A DNA stretch of 64,000 bases from Odoribacter splanchnicus DSM 20712 (GCF_000190535.1 NC_015160.1:372001-436000), one strand, 5' to 3'. Positions 28,016 through 36,617 are shown, counted from the stretch's first letter. Notes: a model not told the origin generated them from the sequence alone. Numbers and translations are program-made.

Positions 28016-28798
28016 ATGACTTACGATTACGCACATCTCATTTGTTTTTCTCCGACTCATTCTTCTCATATGATTGGTGAGACCGTTTTGCAAGGTCTGG
28101 GAACCGGGCACGTTTCGGAAACCGATCTGACTTATGAAAAACCGGAGGAAAACCTCACGATTCATTCCGGAATCACGGTGATTGTCGTTCCGGTATATGG
28201 GGGACGTATCGCAGAAACAGCTTTGGAGCGGATGGAAGGCATTTACGGACAGGATTCACCTGCCGTTGCGGTGGTCGTTTATGGTAACCGGGATTACGAC
28301 GATGCTTTGCTGGAATTGAGGGATTGGTGTGTGGCTCACGGGTTTGTGCCTGTTGCCGGCGCTGCTTTTATCGGTGAACATTCTTATAGCAGACCCGACC
28401 GGCCGATAGCCGGAGGAAGGCCGGATAATCCGGATTTACAGAAAGCGCGGGCTTTCGGAGAGCAAGTAGGGCGGTTATTGAACCGTTTTCAGACTTTGGA
28501 TGAAGTGGCCCCTATCGTGGTAAAAGGAAATTTCCCCTATAAAGTAAAAGGTCCCAAAACCCCTCAGACTCCTGAGACGGTAGCTGAATTATGCACGCAA
28601 TGCGGATTTTGTATCGGGATTTGTCCGGTGCAGGCTATTCGTTTGGAAGAAGAGATCGTCAGCGATGCCGGGCGTTGTATAAAGTGTTGTGCGTGTGTAA
28701 AGCAATGTCCTAATGAGGCGCGTTTGTTCGAGACTCCTTATACCGATCTGTTGTTTAAGAATTTCAGTACCCGACGGGAACCGGAAATATTTCTATGA
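28016..28798 (+). CDS. EFR1-type flavodoxin/ferredoxin fusion protein
   Basis: A cytoplasmic protein of 260 residues. The N-terminal two-thirds look like a flavodoxin-type domain (LICFSPTHSSHMIGETV, then VIVVPVYGGRIAETALERM). The C-terminus carries two 4Fe-4S motifs, CTQCGFCIGICPVQAI and CIKCCACVKQCPNEA. This order fits the EFR1 family ferrodoxins, thought to carry electrons; the partner is unknown. The start at 28016 (MTYDYAHL) is chosen because the promoter lies between it and the earlier possible start. The next gene begins 1 nt after its stop, indicating coupling. Confidence 0.85.
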   Translation: MTYDYAHLICFSPTHSSHMIGETVLQGLGTGHVSETDLTYEKPEENLTIHSGITVIVVPVYGGRIAETALERMEGIYGQDSPAVAVVVYGNRDYDDALLELRDWCVAHGFVPVAGAAFIGEHSYSRPDRPIAGGRPDNPDLQKARAFGEQVGRLLNRFQTLDEVAPIVVKGNFPYKVKGPKTPQTPETVAELCTQCGFCIGICPVQAIRLEEEIVSDAGRCIKCCACVKQCPNEARLFETPYTDLLFKNFSTRREPEIFL

Positions 28799-28799
28799 C

Positions 28800-31409
28800 A
28801 TGAAACGTTTTTTATTCTGGCTGGTGGTAAGTTGTTGTATCGTCGGATTCACAGCTTCGGACAATCCGGATTTTTTTACCCGGGTCGTTCACAACTTTAT
28901 GGTTTTACGACAGGCCAGAATGCAGGAAAAGGTTTGGTTGCATACCGACCGTCCATCTTATCATGCCGGAGATACGATCCGGTTCCGGGCTTTTCTGGTC
29001 GATGCGGCTACCCACCGGCCTTCTCCTTATAGCCGTTTCGTGTATGTCGATCTGGTCAACCGCCGGGATTCGGTGCTTAAAAAGGTGAAGCTGGCCTTGA
29101 TCGATTCTGTTTTTGCCGGCTATTTAAAGGTACCGGAGGATATTCGTCAGGGGGAATATTTTTTGCGGAGTTATTCTTACTGGATGCAGAATCTGGGGGA
29201 AGACTATATTTATGAAAAGAGAATCCATTTAATCAATCCGTCGGATTCGAAGGTGTTGACCGGAGTCACTTACCAGGAAGAGCAAGGAGAAAAATATGCG
29301 GTTGTCCGGCTGTCGAATTCCCGGAAGGAACCTTACCGGAAGCTGGCTGTCGATTATCAGTTGATCGGTAAGGGCAAAGAGGGCAAAGTACACCGCCGGC
29401 GAACGGATGAATCCGGAAAGGTCAGGATTAATATAGGGGAGTTGGCAGATCCTTCGGATGTCCGGATTCGTTTTTCGAACGGTATTCCTTATGAATTCAG
29501 CCGGACTATTCATTTGCCTGCCGATACGCTCGATTATGCTGTGTCGTTTTTTCCTGAAGGCGGGGAGTTTATTCCGGGGACAAGGCAAACCGTCGCTTTT
29601 AAAGCGATCGGTAAAGATGGGTTATCTGTCGATGTGGAAGGCTATCTGTATGACGAACGGGATAGTATCGTGGATATTGTCCGGAGTATTCATCATGGTA
29701 TGGGATGGTTGAACAGTCCGTTGGAAAGTGGGAAAACGTATTACGTGAAGGTGAAGTCTGCTCAGGGACTGGAAAAAAAATTTTTTCTGCCCGAAGAGAA
29801 CCGGTCCGGTATAGCTTTGAGTATCCGGCAAAATGGCCGTGAACTGTCTTATCGGGTGATCGGAGGAGAACAGGCGGTATTGCCGGATAGTCTGTATCTG
29901 ATAGCCCATACCCGGGGGCAATTACTAGTGTGTACTCCCCTGGAGGGAAAGTTGCATGGAAAACTGTCGGCCGTTAATTTCCCGGAGGGAATATTGCATT
30001 TGTGTCTTATGGATTATCGTTGCCGGATCTATAGCCAAAGGTTATGTTTTATCCGTCATCCGGAAAAAACGGATCTTCGTATCGGAACGGATCGGGACGG
30101 ATATATGAGCCGGGAAGCGGTCGATGTTGAACTTATTTTAAGCAGTGATTCGCTGAGGGAGGGGCGTTTTTCGCTGTCTGTGACGGACGATGCTGCCGTG
30201 TTGCGCGATTCCCTGCAGGACAATATTGTTTCTGAACTGCTGCTGAATTCCGATCTGAAAGGGTATATCGAAGATCCGGGCTTTTATTTCCGGGAGGTAA
30301 ACCGGGCTACGGACCGTTGTCTGGATCTTTTGCTGCTGACACAGGGATGGACTCGTTTCGATGTCGGTGCTGTCGCTGCCGGAGAGTTTGAACAACTCGA
30401 TTATTATATGGAACGCGGACAGACTATTTCGGGGAGAGTAAAAAACTTCTGGGGAAAAGAGGCAAAAGATGCACAATTGACTTTGCTGTCGACAAATATG
30501 CAGTTCGATGTATTGCAGGCGGATAGCACAGGGCATTTTTTGGTGGAAAGAATTTCTTTCCCCGAGAATACCGGTTTCATTGTACAGGCCAGAAATAGTA
30601 AAGGGAGAAAAGGGGTAGAAGTGATTATCGATTCGGAAGTATATCTGGCGCCTGAGATTCAAATTCCGTATGAACGTCGGCAAGCGAACGGAGAAGATGA
30701 GTTTTATAAGCAATTCGGCCGTGATTTTTATTACGACCATGGCGTGAAAGTATATGTGCTCGACGAAGCTTTGGTCAGGAGGACTCCTCCGAAAAAAAAT
30801 TATTCTTTCTATGATGCTTCGGCCCGGTATATGCTGGATTCTGCCCGGTTGGCTGCTATGAAACAGAAAGATATGCGTACGGCCCTTATGGAAATTCCCG
30901 GTGTTATGGTGATCGGGGAGGAAATCACTTACCGGGGCAAAAAACTACATTTGGTATTGAATGATTTTCCGGAAGAATTCGACCGGATTATGATGATGAA
31001 TCCGGAACAGTTTTTAAGTATCAGCCTGTTGGATGAAAGAATGTCTTATTTTTATTTTGGGCAGGAAGCCCCGGATGGAGCGTTGATATTTACAGAAAAT
31101 TTCGATTACCGGCCGGAACGGTTAAAACAGAGAGGCTTATCTGTATTCAGACCGCTAGGGTATCAGAAACCGGTAGATTTTTATATTCCCCGTTACGATG
31201 TCGACTCGGTCCGTCTGGCCATGGCCGATTCGACGGATATACGTCCCACCGTTTACTGGAATCCCAATATTAAACTGAAAACTTCCGAACCTACTCATGT
31301 CCGCTTTTTTATGGATGATGCCTGTGACCACTGTACTTTTGTCCTGGAAGGAGTATTGAATGATGGTACGGTGTGCAGAAAGGAGAAAAAGATCAGTTTG
31401 CGGCGTTAA
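28800..31409 (+). CDS. Exported MG2-domain protein with a plug-like C-terminal region
   Basis: A protein of 869 residues with a signal peptide (FLFWLVVSCCIVGFTAS). The N-terminal part has an MG2/alpha-2-macroglobulin-like domain (KVWLHTDRPSYHAGDTIRFRA). The middle holds further beta-sandwich repeats with GEFIPGTRQTVAFKAIGKDG and a carboxypeptidase-regulatory-like stretch (TISGRVKNFWGKEAKDAQLT). Near the C-terminus, residues about 680-780 resemble a TonB plug (ALMEIPGVMVIGEEITYRGK), but no barrel follows. Such proteins are common in Bacteroidetes and have no agreed function. It is coupled to the ferredoxin gene, though the compartments differ. Confidence 0.75.
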   Translation: MKRFLFWLVVSCCIVGFTASDNPDFFTRVVHNFMVLRQARMQEKVWLHTDRPSYHAGDTIRFRAFLVDAATHRPSPYSRFVYVDLVNRRDSVLKKVKLALIDSVFAGYLKVPEDIRQGEYFLRSYSYWMQNLGEDYIYEKRIHLINPSDSKVLTGVTYQEEQGEKYAVVRLSNSRKEPYRKLAVDYQLIGKGKEGKVHRRRTDESGKVRINIGELADPSDVRIRFSNGIPYEFSRTIHLPADTLDYAVSFFPEGGEFIPGTRQTVAFKAIGKDGLSVDVEGYLYDERDSIVDIVRSIHHGMGWLNSPLESGKTYYVKVKSAQGLEKKFFLPEENRSGIALSIRQNGRELSYRVIGGEQAVLPDSLYLIAHTRGQLLVCTPLEGKLHGKLSAVNFPEGILHLCLMDYRCRIYSQRLCFIRHPEKTDLRIGTDRDGYMSREAVDVELILSSDSLREGRFSLSVTDDAAVLRDSLQDNIVSELLLNSDLKGYIEDPGFYFREVNRATDRCLDLLLLTQGWTRFDVGAVAAGEFEQLDYYMERGQTISGRVKNFWGKEAKDAQLTLLSTNMQFDVLQADSTGHFLVERISFPENTGFIVQARNSKGRKGVEVIIDSEVYLAPEIQIPYERRQANGEDEFYKQFGRDFYYDHGVKVYVLDEALVRRTPPKKNYSFYDASARYMLDSARLAAMKQKDMRTALMEIPGVMVIGEEITYRGKKLHLVLNDFPEEFDRIMMMNPEQFLSISLLDERMSYFYFGQEAPDGALIFTENFDYRPERLKQRGLSVFRPLGYQKPVDFYIPRYDVDSVRLAMADSTDIRPTVYWNPNIKLKTSEPTHVRFFMDDACDHCTFVLEGVLNDGTVCRKEKKISLRR

Positions 31410-31758
31410 TTCAATTATTCTTAAAAAAAAGAAAAAAAGTTCTGCTTTCTTTCACCCTTTTTTTCTTAAAATCTGTTTCTCTTTACGAAAACAAAAACGT
31501 TCGTTTCTTTTGGCTGGAATCCGCTACAAGAAAATGGACAAATGAAAATTGAAAACGGACAATGATTGGAAGCCCCTGCTTCCATTAAAAAACGAATAAG
31601 GAAAGTGGAATGAAAAATAAAAACAAGAACATACTCACTGATTATCAGAATAATATAATAAATATTCCAAGTACTGTATTACCTTGCCACTTAACCAAGC
31701 GTTCCGCAAGGGCTAACGAATTTATAAACTTTATGAACTTTACAAACTTTCAACTAAT
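31410..31758. other. AT-rich intergenic region at the island's left border
   Basis: No gene seen. It begins with A-runs followed by T-runs that could form a weak terminator after the MG2 gene. A short degenerate tandem repeat lies at 31723-31749. The accessory island begins just past this stretch. Confidence 0.5.
31723..31749. repeat. Three 9-bp AACTT-type tandem repeats
   Basis: Units are TATAAACTT, TATGAACTT and TACAAACTT, ending 10 nt before the rep stop codon. They resemble in style the AACTC arrays at 20290 and 52869. Confidence 0.6.
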
Positions 31759-32559
31759 TTAATCGAACGAGTATTGTTGTTGCTGGTCGCCTCGCAGTTC
31801 TTGGGGATTTCTCGCATGGATGAACAGGATAATCGTGTCGGCTTTCGGTTTTTGCCCCTTTTTAGGCGTTTTGCAGATGAATTTGTAATCGAACCACACA
31901 TCGGCCTCGCTTTCCTTGATCCGTGCCTGTGCAGGCCTTAAAACCTTTTGGTCGATCTGTGCGTTCGAGTAGGAGGCCGGGATCTCCAGGTCTTTACAGA
32001 ATTGCTCGATCGAGTAATAATACTCCCGTCTGTCCCGTTGGCTGCAAATGATCTTGTAGAGCCGCTTGGTGTAATTGCCCCGGAGGGTTAAGGCGATGTT
32101 CTTCCCGTACCTTGTACCGCCGACACCCGTACCGTAGTAGAGCAGGAAAGGGATCGCCCAGGGGTTGAGCGTCAGGGCTACCCGGTTTGTGCCTTTGATG
32201 TTGTGTACCGTCGTTATCACCACCCCGAACGTTTCCACTGTCTGGTGGATATTGGGATGCACCCAGCGAAAGGAAAAGTTTTTCCGCATCATGGCGATAG
32301 CCTCTTTCAGAACTTTGCTCTTGTTGTTTTTCCCCCCGGCTTCGTCGCATTTGATCTCGACGACAGGCTGGTTAAAGAGGTCCTTAGGCAGTTGTTTTTC
32401 CCTGGTCATGTGTTGCTGGATCTGGTCGCTTATCAGCGTCAGGAGGTTTTCTTGCCACTCGGTCACGGAGTACTGGCCGAATGTTACGTTATTCGGCTGG
32501 ATTAACATTACTTCTTCCTCCGTAGGAGGAATATAGAGGATGATGTCGTTGGTCGCCAT
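31759..32559 (-). CDS. Rep_3-family plasmid replication initiator
   Basis: A protein of 266 residues resembling RepA/RepB initiators of small Bacteroides plasmids (Rep_3, paired winged helices). The two halves are around FSFRWVHPNIHQTVETFGVV and NYTKRLYKIICSQRDRREYYY, with SIEQFCKDLEIPASYSNAQI typical of the second winged helix. The initiator binds iterons and opens the origin. Just upstream (32606-32693) are a palindrome and direct repeats that look like its operator and iterons. Finding this gene beside chromosome-type genes means an integrated plasmid or a plasmid-derived mobile element. The gene appears intact. Confidence 0.88.
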   Translation of the reverse strand: MATNDIILYIPPTEEEVMLIQPNNVTFGQYSVTEWQENLLTLISDQIQQHMTREKQLPKDLFNQPVVEIKCDEAGGKNNKSKVLKEAIAMMRKNFSFRWVHPNIHQTVETFGVVITTVHNIKGTNRVALTLNPWAIPFLLYYGTGVGGTRYGKNIALTLRGNYTKRLYKIICSQRDRREYYYSIEQFCKDLEIPASYSNAQIDQKVLRPAQARIKESEADVWFDYKFICKTPKKGQKPKADTIILFIHARNPQELRGDQQQQYSFD

Positions 32560-32605
32560 AGGCTTTTTTTTGAGTTCGGGACAAAGTTAAAGAAATGAAA
32601 GATAC

Positions 32606-32693
32606 CACCAAAAAATACTTGGTATTTTTTGGTGTAACCTTTAGTAAAATGGGTATTTATTGGAGGGGGTAATTTTAGTAAAATGAGTATTTT
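32606..32693. repeat. Iteron-like repeats and palindrome upstream of rep (possible plasmid origin)
   Basis: A perfect 13-bp inverted repeat, CACCAAAAAATAC/GTATTTTTTGGTG, with a 3-nt loop lies at 32606-32634. Two direct repeats follow, TTTAGTAAAATGGGTATTTA (32640-32659) and TTTAGTAAAATGAGTATTTT (32674-32693), one internal mismatch apart, starting 34 bp from each other. The palindrome beginning about 47 bp from the rep start suits autoregulation by a Rep dimer, and the direct repeats suit monomer binding. Confidence 0.7.
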
Positions 32694-32790
32694 ATGTTGT
32701 GTTTTTTTATTTATAATTAACTGAAATACAAATTGTTATAAATGAAAAAACGCTTTCTTACAAAGAACCTCTACAAAGACTATTCTCTGT

Positions 32791-33152
32791 AAAAAGGGGA
32801 AACTCAAATCCTCGATTATCATCGACGAGCTGCCGACCATCTATTTCAAGGGCTTGGACAACCTGATTGCGACGGCGCGAAGCAACAAGGTGGCCGTGCT
32901 TCTGGGATTTCAGGATTTCTCCCAGTTGGTACGCGACTACGGCGACAAGGAGGCCAAAGTCGTGATGAATACCGTCGGAAATATCTTCTCCGGGCAGGTC
33001 GTCGGGGAAACGGCGAAGACGCTCTCCGAGCGTTTCGGCAAAGTCTTGCAGAAGCGGCAGAGCATAACTATCAACCGCAACGACAAGTCCACATCCATCA
33101 ACACGCAGATGGATTCGCTCATCCCGCCATCGAAGATTTCCTCTCTGGCTAC
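32791..33152 (+). pseudogene. Fragment of a TraG/MobC-type conjugative coupling protein
   Basis: About 120 codons are open in one frame: KLKSSIIIDELPTIYFKGL, then NKVAVLLGFQDFSQLVRDYG, then VVGETAKTLSERFGKVLQKR, then MDSLIPPSKISSLA. This is the C-terminal VirD4/TraG ATPase region found in Bacteroidales conjugative and mobilisable elements, with the Walker B acidic pair DE. The N-terminal half with Walker A is absent, and after 33152 the similarity ends abruptly. Codons are more GC-rich than in neighbouring non-coding DNA. It is a relic of an integrated conjugative element. Confidence 0.8.
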
Positions 33153-34289
33153 AATGTTTTTTCGCATCTTGCAATGTCCTGTTGCAATAGCCACAGTAAA
33201 TGATTCGGCAGATGCCGTTACTGTAACGTTTTATCTGTCCGGGTTTCCACTCCGCAGTAGAGAAAATTCTTCGATGATGAAGATACCAATGCACAAGGTT
33301 GTGGGCAGCAGATGAAAGACAATTTCATCGGTTACGCGATAGAGGAAATCAACGAAAAATTTATCGTCCGACGAACGGCAGTCACACGATTCGTACCAGT
33401 GGCGAAAGCCCCTGCGGTCTACCTTTAACCACTCCAAACGTACATTCTCCTTTGCAGGAAAACAACTGTCTAATGTTACCGCGGCAAGTATCTGTACCTT
33501 TGCTATGGCTCATTTGCCGTCAAAGTTCCCGAACCATATGAAATAGTCGTTGCCGCTTGCACCTCCTCGCATTGTATCGAAACGAAAGTTCGCCACAGCG
33601 TAGTTGTCTTTCTCAGTCTAACGGAGATTCGTTGCCCAGGGTTACTTACTTCTCGGAAATCGTAAAAACGGGTTTCGAGATCATGCTCGTATTTCCCGAG
33701 TTATTCGGGGATCATCATTTTGATTTTCCTCACAGCCCGTAATCAATCAGCAGCTTCAGCTACAACTGATTACGGGCACATAGTGCTTTTGAATTTTTAT
33801 AGACTGGTATTTTGTTTTTTAGTTTCAAATTTGAATCAGCAAAATCGTTCGTCATATTATCTATCGTATTGCTCGTCCATTCCTGTCAGGTGGTGTGTAC
33901 GTGCCACGGGATTTCGCTCCCGTGAATAAGCACATTTCGAACGGTGTGTTCCGACAACGTGCTGCTCTGCTCCCAGTATCGCCCTCGATCAGGGGATGTC
34001 GGACAGAGCGACGGAAGGAGTAGCTCCAACGAGGCAGGCGAAACAGCAAAGATTCTCTTTACAAGTACTGTCTTCAATTTTTCAGGGGCAAAAATAGGAA
34101 GTCGGAGCTATTTTCTGTTAACGATTTTATTGCAAAAAGTGTTGGATTTACAACAAAGTGATTTGAACAGACAAACCGTGATAAACATTGCCGGGCATTT
34201 TAGCCGAAGCGATAGTCTTTCAGATACGAGACACTCCGTGTAGTTACGTGAGCCCAAAGGGCAAGAAGTGCCCATGAGCAAGTTTATAT
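33153..34289. other. Decayed region with no intact gene
   Basis: Short open frames occur on both strands but none looks complete. On the minus strand, about 33230-33560 encodes broken peptide segments such as DNYAVANFRFDTMRGGASG and RLEWLKVDRRGFRHWYESC in different frames with stops between. On the plus strand, 34060-34243 encodes a C-terminal-like segment (KIGSRSYFLLTILLQKVLDL) ending at a stop shortly before the terminator at 34290. I recognise none of them. The stretch looks like mobile-element debris. Confidence 0.5.
33735..33777. repeat. Stem-loop with perfect 11-bp arms
   Basis: GCCCGTAATCA and TGATTACGGGC flank a 21-nt loop. It could be a terminator of a lost gene, or part of a transfer or attachment site of the degraded element. 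No poly-T run follows on either side. Confidence 0.55.
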
Positions 34290-34333
34290 AAAGGAAGTAC
34301 GATTGGTTATTAGAATCCGATCGTACTTCCTTT
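34290..34333. terminator. Bidirectional terminator
   Basis: AAAGGAAGTACGAT and ATCGTACTTCCTTT form a perfect 14-bp stem with a 16-nt loop. The A-rich start and T-rich end let it work on both strands. It ends 3 nt before the stop of the minus-strand barrel pseudogene. Confidence 0.75.
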
Positions 34334-34335
34334 AA

Positions 34336-34890
34336 TTATCCCTTTCCTCCTCCAAGTACGAATCCAACAGTAAGGCTGCAGTGCCGATTCGCTTTTTTTT
34401 CGATCCGGTAATCGACGGTGATGCATACCCGGTGGAAGAATTCGGCTCCGACACGAGGCATGAAGCACACCATACCGGTCGCTTGACGATGAGAACCCGC
34501 CCCAATTAGGCTGCGTATCGTCGAACAAGACCGATGCGCTCTCCTTATGAAAGACATATCCAAATCTGGCGAACAGCGAAATCCAGTCTGTACGGAAAAA
34601 GCTGTAATCGGAAACAGCCGTCTCAGATGAATATAGGGGTAGAAATACTGAAATAAGCATTGGTCGTATTGAAGCAGAACGACGCACCACCCAGAAACAG
34701 ATGTACCTTAAACATATAACCATCAACAGGAGTCAGAGAAAATCTTGTGAACGGTATCTTGACATCCATACTTGTAAACGCTCCGAATTCCAGCATGAAA
34801 TCTCCACCCTTATAAGCCTTGTTGGGAATATGTTGGGCTTGAGTTATCTTCGCCGATACCCAAAGGTATATTATTAAATGGCATATTTTA
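34336..34890 (-). pseudogene. Remnant of an outer-membrane beta-barrel protein with two frameshifts
   Basis: Three frames join into one plausible barrel: AYKGGDFMLEFGAFTSMDVK and YMFKVHLFLGGASFCFN, then DYSFFRTDWISLFARFGYVF and LFDDTQPNWGGFSSSS, then MVCFMPRVGAEFFHRVCITV and SLTVGFVLGGGKG before the stop. Frame changes fall near 34634 and 34480. Alternating hydrophobic/aromatic strands fit an 8-strand-type barrel, but the family is not identified. The 5' end is missing; upstream sequence runs into the truncated lipoprotein copy at 34930. Confidence 0.55.
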
Positions 34891-34929
34891 AATAATTGAT
34901 TGATCCAGTTTAAGGACTGTCCAACAAGT

Positions 34930-35013
34930 CTATTCGGAACGGGATGTGCTGCAGCCCCAAAGTAAACTGCAAAGTATTACGATGCTACCAAGACGCAAAG
35001 AGTTCATCCACAT
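34930..35013 (-). pseudogene. Truncated second copy of the small lipoprotein B (signal peptide only)
   Basis: Twenty-seven codons starting MWMNSLRLGSIVILCSLLWG and reaching a lipobox Cys, then a stop. It is nearly identical to the first 21 residues of the lipoprotein at 35701-36147 (MWMNSLRLGSIVMFCWLLSG), and the upstream DNA also matches. It is therefore the cut-off end of the duplicated cassette. Confidence 0.8.
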
Positions 35014-35030
35014 ACTGCTTTGTATTATTG

Positions 35031-35471
35031 TTATATTTTTGTTTTATCTGCATGCTTTCTGGCATATTCGTAGTCTTCGTCCGTAAATTCGAAGATATAT
35101 TCCACACTCCTTTTTACCTGCATTTTTTTTTCGAAAGCTGTTGCGGAACAGAAATTATGGTAGGTATCGCCATCCTCCGAGTGGTGAGTTATTGTGGTTC
35201 CATCGTCGAATTTAATCTGTGCATCAACTGGATTCGGTAAACCATATCCACCATCGATACTGTGCTTTGTTGTGAAAGTTGTGCCGCTTTTTAGCGCAAC
35301 CGAGCCGGTTAAAAATTCGCTACTCGGTTTCTCTACAATTATTTCGACATCGTGCTGGCTGGCATTCTCAATGCGGATCTCCGTATTATATAGATAATCT
35401 GTGTCACAACTGAAAAGCATAGAGAAGAAGCCAAGCAGTAGCAAGGTAAAAATCGTTCTGTTAGTTTTCAT
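35031..35471 (-). CDS. Small lipoprotein A', paralogue in the duplicated cassette
   Basis: A protein of 146 residues with a lipoprotein signal (FFSMLFSC, Cys22). It is a paralogue of the lipoprotein at 36165-36617. The last 40 residues are almost the same (RSVEYIFEFTDEDYEYARKH against RSVEYTFEFTDEDYEYAKKH), as is DAQIKFDDGT in the middle, while the 25 residues after the Cys are quite different. Predicted beta-rich. It overlaps by 11 nt the remnant of a metallopeptidase gene (35461-35655), just as the intact pair does. Function unknown; a peptidase partner, inhibitor or substrate-binding role is only inference. Confidence 0.8.
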   Translation of the reverse strand: MKTNRTIFTLLLLGFFSMLFSCDTDYLYNTEIRIENASQHDVEIIVEKPSSEFLTGSVALKSGTTFTTKHSIDGGYGLPNPVDAQIKFDDGTTITHHSEDGDTYHNFCSATAFEKKMQVKRSVEYIFEFTDEDYEYARKHADKTKI

Positions 35472-35655
35472 AGACAGCGAATAATCGGTTGATTGTTTCC
35501 GGGGTTAAGTTATACAATTGCGCAGCATACTTATTTTTCGCTGCATAATCCAGCAGCAGTCGCTTGACATCAGCAAATGTCTTCGATCGGAAAACGATAT
35601 CCTCTCCATTTGGCACTTTCCATAAGTACTCTGTTATTGGTATAATAAGCAGCAT
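35461..35655 (-). pseudogene. 3' remnant of a duplicated zinc metallopeptidase gene
   Basis: The last 45 codons (from DIVFRSKTFADVKRLLLDYA to the stop) are the same as the end of the intact peptidase gene at 36607-38250. The preceding 50 nt match the sequence just after the HELGH motif of the intact gene but in another frame, and roughly 290 nt between the two parts are deleted. The catalytic motif is gone. It shows that the peptidase/lipoprotein unit was once duplicated in tandem. Confidence 0.85.
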
Positions 35656-35659
35656 TTAA

Positions 35660-35687
35660 GGCTGCCGCCTTTTATCCGGCAGCAGCC
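35660..35687 (-). terminator. Terminator after lipoprotein B
   Basis: On the minus strand GGCTGCTGCC and GGCGGCAGCC form a 10-bp stem with one G-T pair and an 8-nt loop, 13 nt past the lipoprotein B stop. It separates the intact cassette from the decayed copy, so lipoprotein A' may lack its own promoter. Confidence 0.65.
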
Positions 35688-35700
35688 TCGCAATGATAAA

Positions 35701-36147
35701 TCACTTTATCAGGTCGGCAAGATTGTCGTCGGTGAAAACGTAAGTAAACCGGAAATAGTTTGTAGCCAATTTCTCTACCTGATAATTGCTCCTATTCCGA
35801 ATCGCCTTATTCGGTTCTAATAGAATCGTTTTGGAATCATCTATTGTCATACGACACTCGATCTGCGGAAGATATTCGAAAGGAAACCCGATCGCATCCG
35901 GTGTAATGTCTTTCACTCCGTCCGACCAAAAATCAATGCAATAAGTTTGGGTCGGAGCCATTATAAACGTAGTAGTTTCAAGTATCGTCCAGGATATAAT
36001 AGCTCCTTTTATTTCGATCTTGTGAGAAGATTCATTTCGATAGACCCATTCTCCATGATGCACATATTCGGTGTGAGAAGTATCGCAACCCGATAACAGC
36101 CAGCAAAACATTACAATGCTACCAAGACGCAAAGAGTTCATCCACAT
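35701..36147 (-). CDS. Small lipoprotein B of the metallopeptidase cassette
   Basis: A protein of 148 residues with a lipoprotein signal and lipobox (LLSGC, Cys21). It is predicted beta-rich. It appears distantly related to lipoproteins A and A': an early NxSxxxIEI motif (YRNESSHKIEIKGA) and a late aromatic FTxxD motif (FRFTYVFTDDN) occur in corresponding places. It lies 17 nt after lipoprotein A, third in the peptidase transcript, and is followed by a hairpin terminator. I do not recognise a named family. Confidence 0.8.
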   Translation of the reverse strand: MWMNSLRLGSIVMFCWLLSGCDTSHTEYVHHGEWVYRNESSHKIEIKGAIISWTILETTTFIMAPTQTYCIDFWSDGVKDITPDAIGFPFEYLPQIECRMTIDDSKTILLEPNKAIRNRSNYQVEKLATNYFRFTYVFTDDNLADLIK

Positions 36148-36164
36148 ATTGCTTTGTATTATTG

Positions 36165-36617
36165 TTATATTTTTGTTTTATCTGCATGCTTTTTGGCATA
36201 TTCGTAGTCTTCATCCGTAAATTCGAATGTATATTCTACACTCCTTTTCCCGGATGCATTTTTTTCAAAGGCTATATGGGAACAGAAGTTATGGTAGGCA
36301 TCGCCATCCATCTCTCGATGTGTTATTGCCGTTCCATCATCGAATTTAATCTGTGCCTCAAGCGGATTAGGCACATAATATCCGCCCTCTGAAGCTTTCT
36401 CTATTTTGAAAGTTGTACCGTTTTTTACCGTAAAAGTACCAGTCATTAATACAGTACTCGGCTTCTCTACAACAATCTCGATATCATACATGCTATTATT
36501 CTTAATCAATACGGTTGTGAGATGTACATACGCACCCTTACCCTCGGTACCGCAACCGCATAACACAGCAAGCAGTCCCATGAGAATTGTACTGATAAAT
36601 AATGGTTTAGTTTTCAT
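36165..36617 (-). CDS. Small lipoprotein A of the metallopeptidase cassette
   Basis: A protein of 150 residues with a lipoprotein signal (LLAVLCGC; Cys20 or Cys22). The mature part begins with an IKNNSMYDIEIVVEKPS stretch, has a Gly-rich turn (EGGYYVPNPLEAQIKFDDGT), and ends in RSVEYTFEFTDEDYEYAKKH. The start overlaps the last 11 nt of the metallopeptidase gene, strong evidence of translational coupling and a shared task. Paralogues are at 35031 and, more distantly, 35701. Function unknown. Confidence 0.82.
   Translation of the reverse strand: MKTKPLFISTILMGLLAVLCGCGTEGKGAYVHLTTVLIKNNSMYDIEIVVEKPSTVLMTGTFTVKNGTTFKIEKASEGGYYVPNPLEAQIKFDDGTAITHREMDGDAYHNFCSHIAFEKNASGKRSVEYTFEFTDEDYEYAKKHADKTKI

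Noticed and set aside
32758..33294. 178-codon minus-strand frame over the TraG/MobC fragment
   Set aside because: Its C-terminal two-thirds are antisense to a recognisable TraG region; the N-terminal part is not identified.
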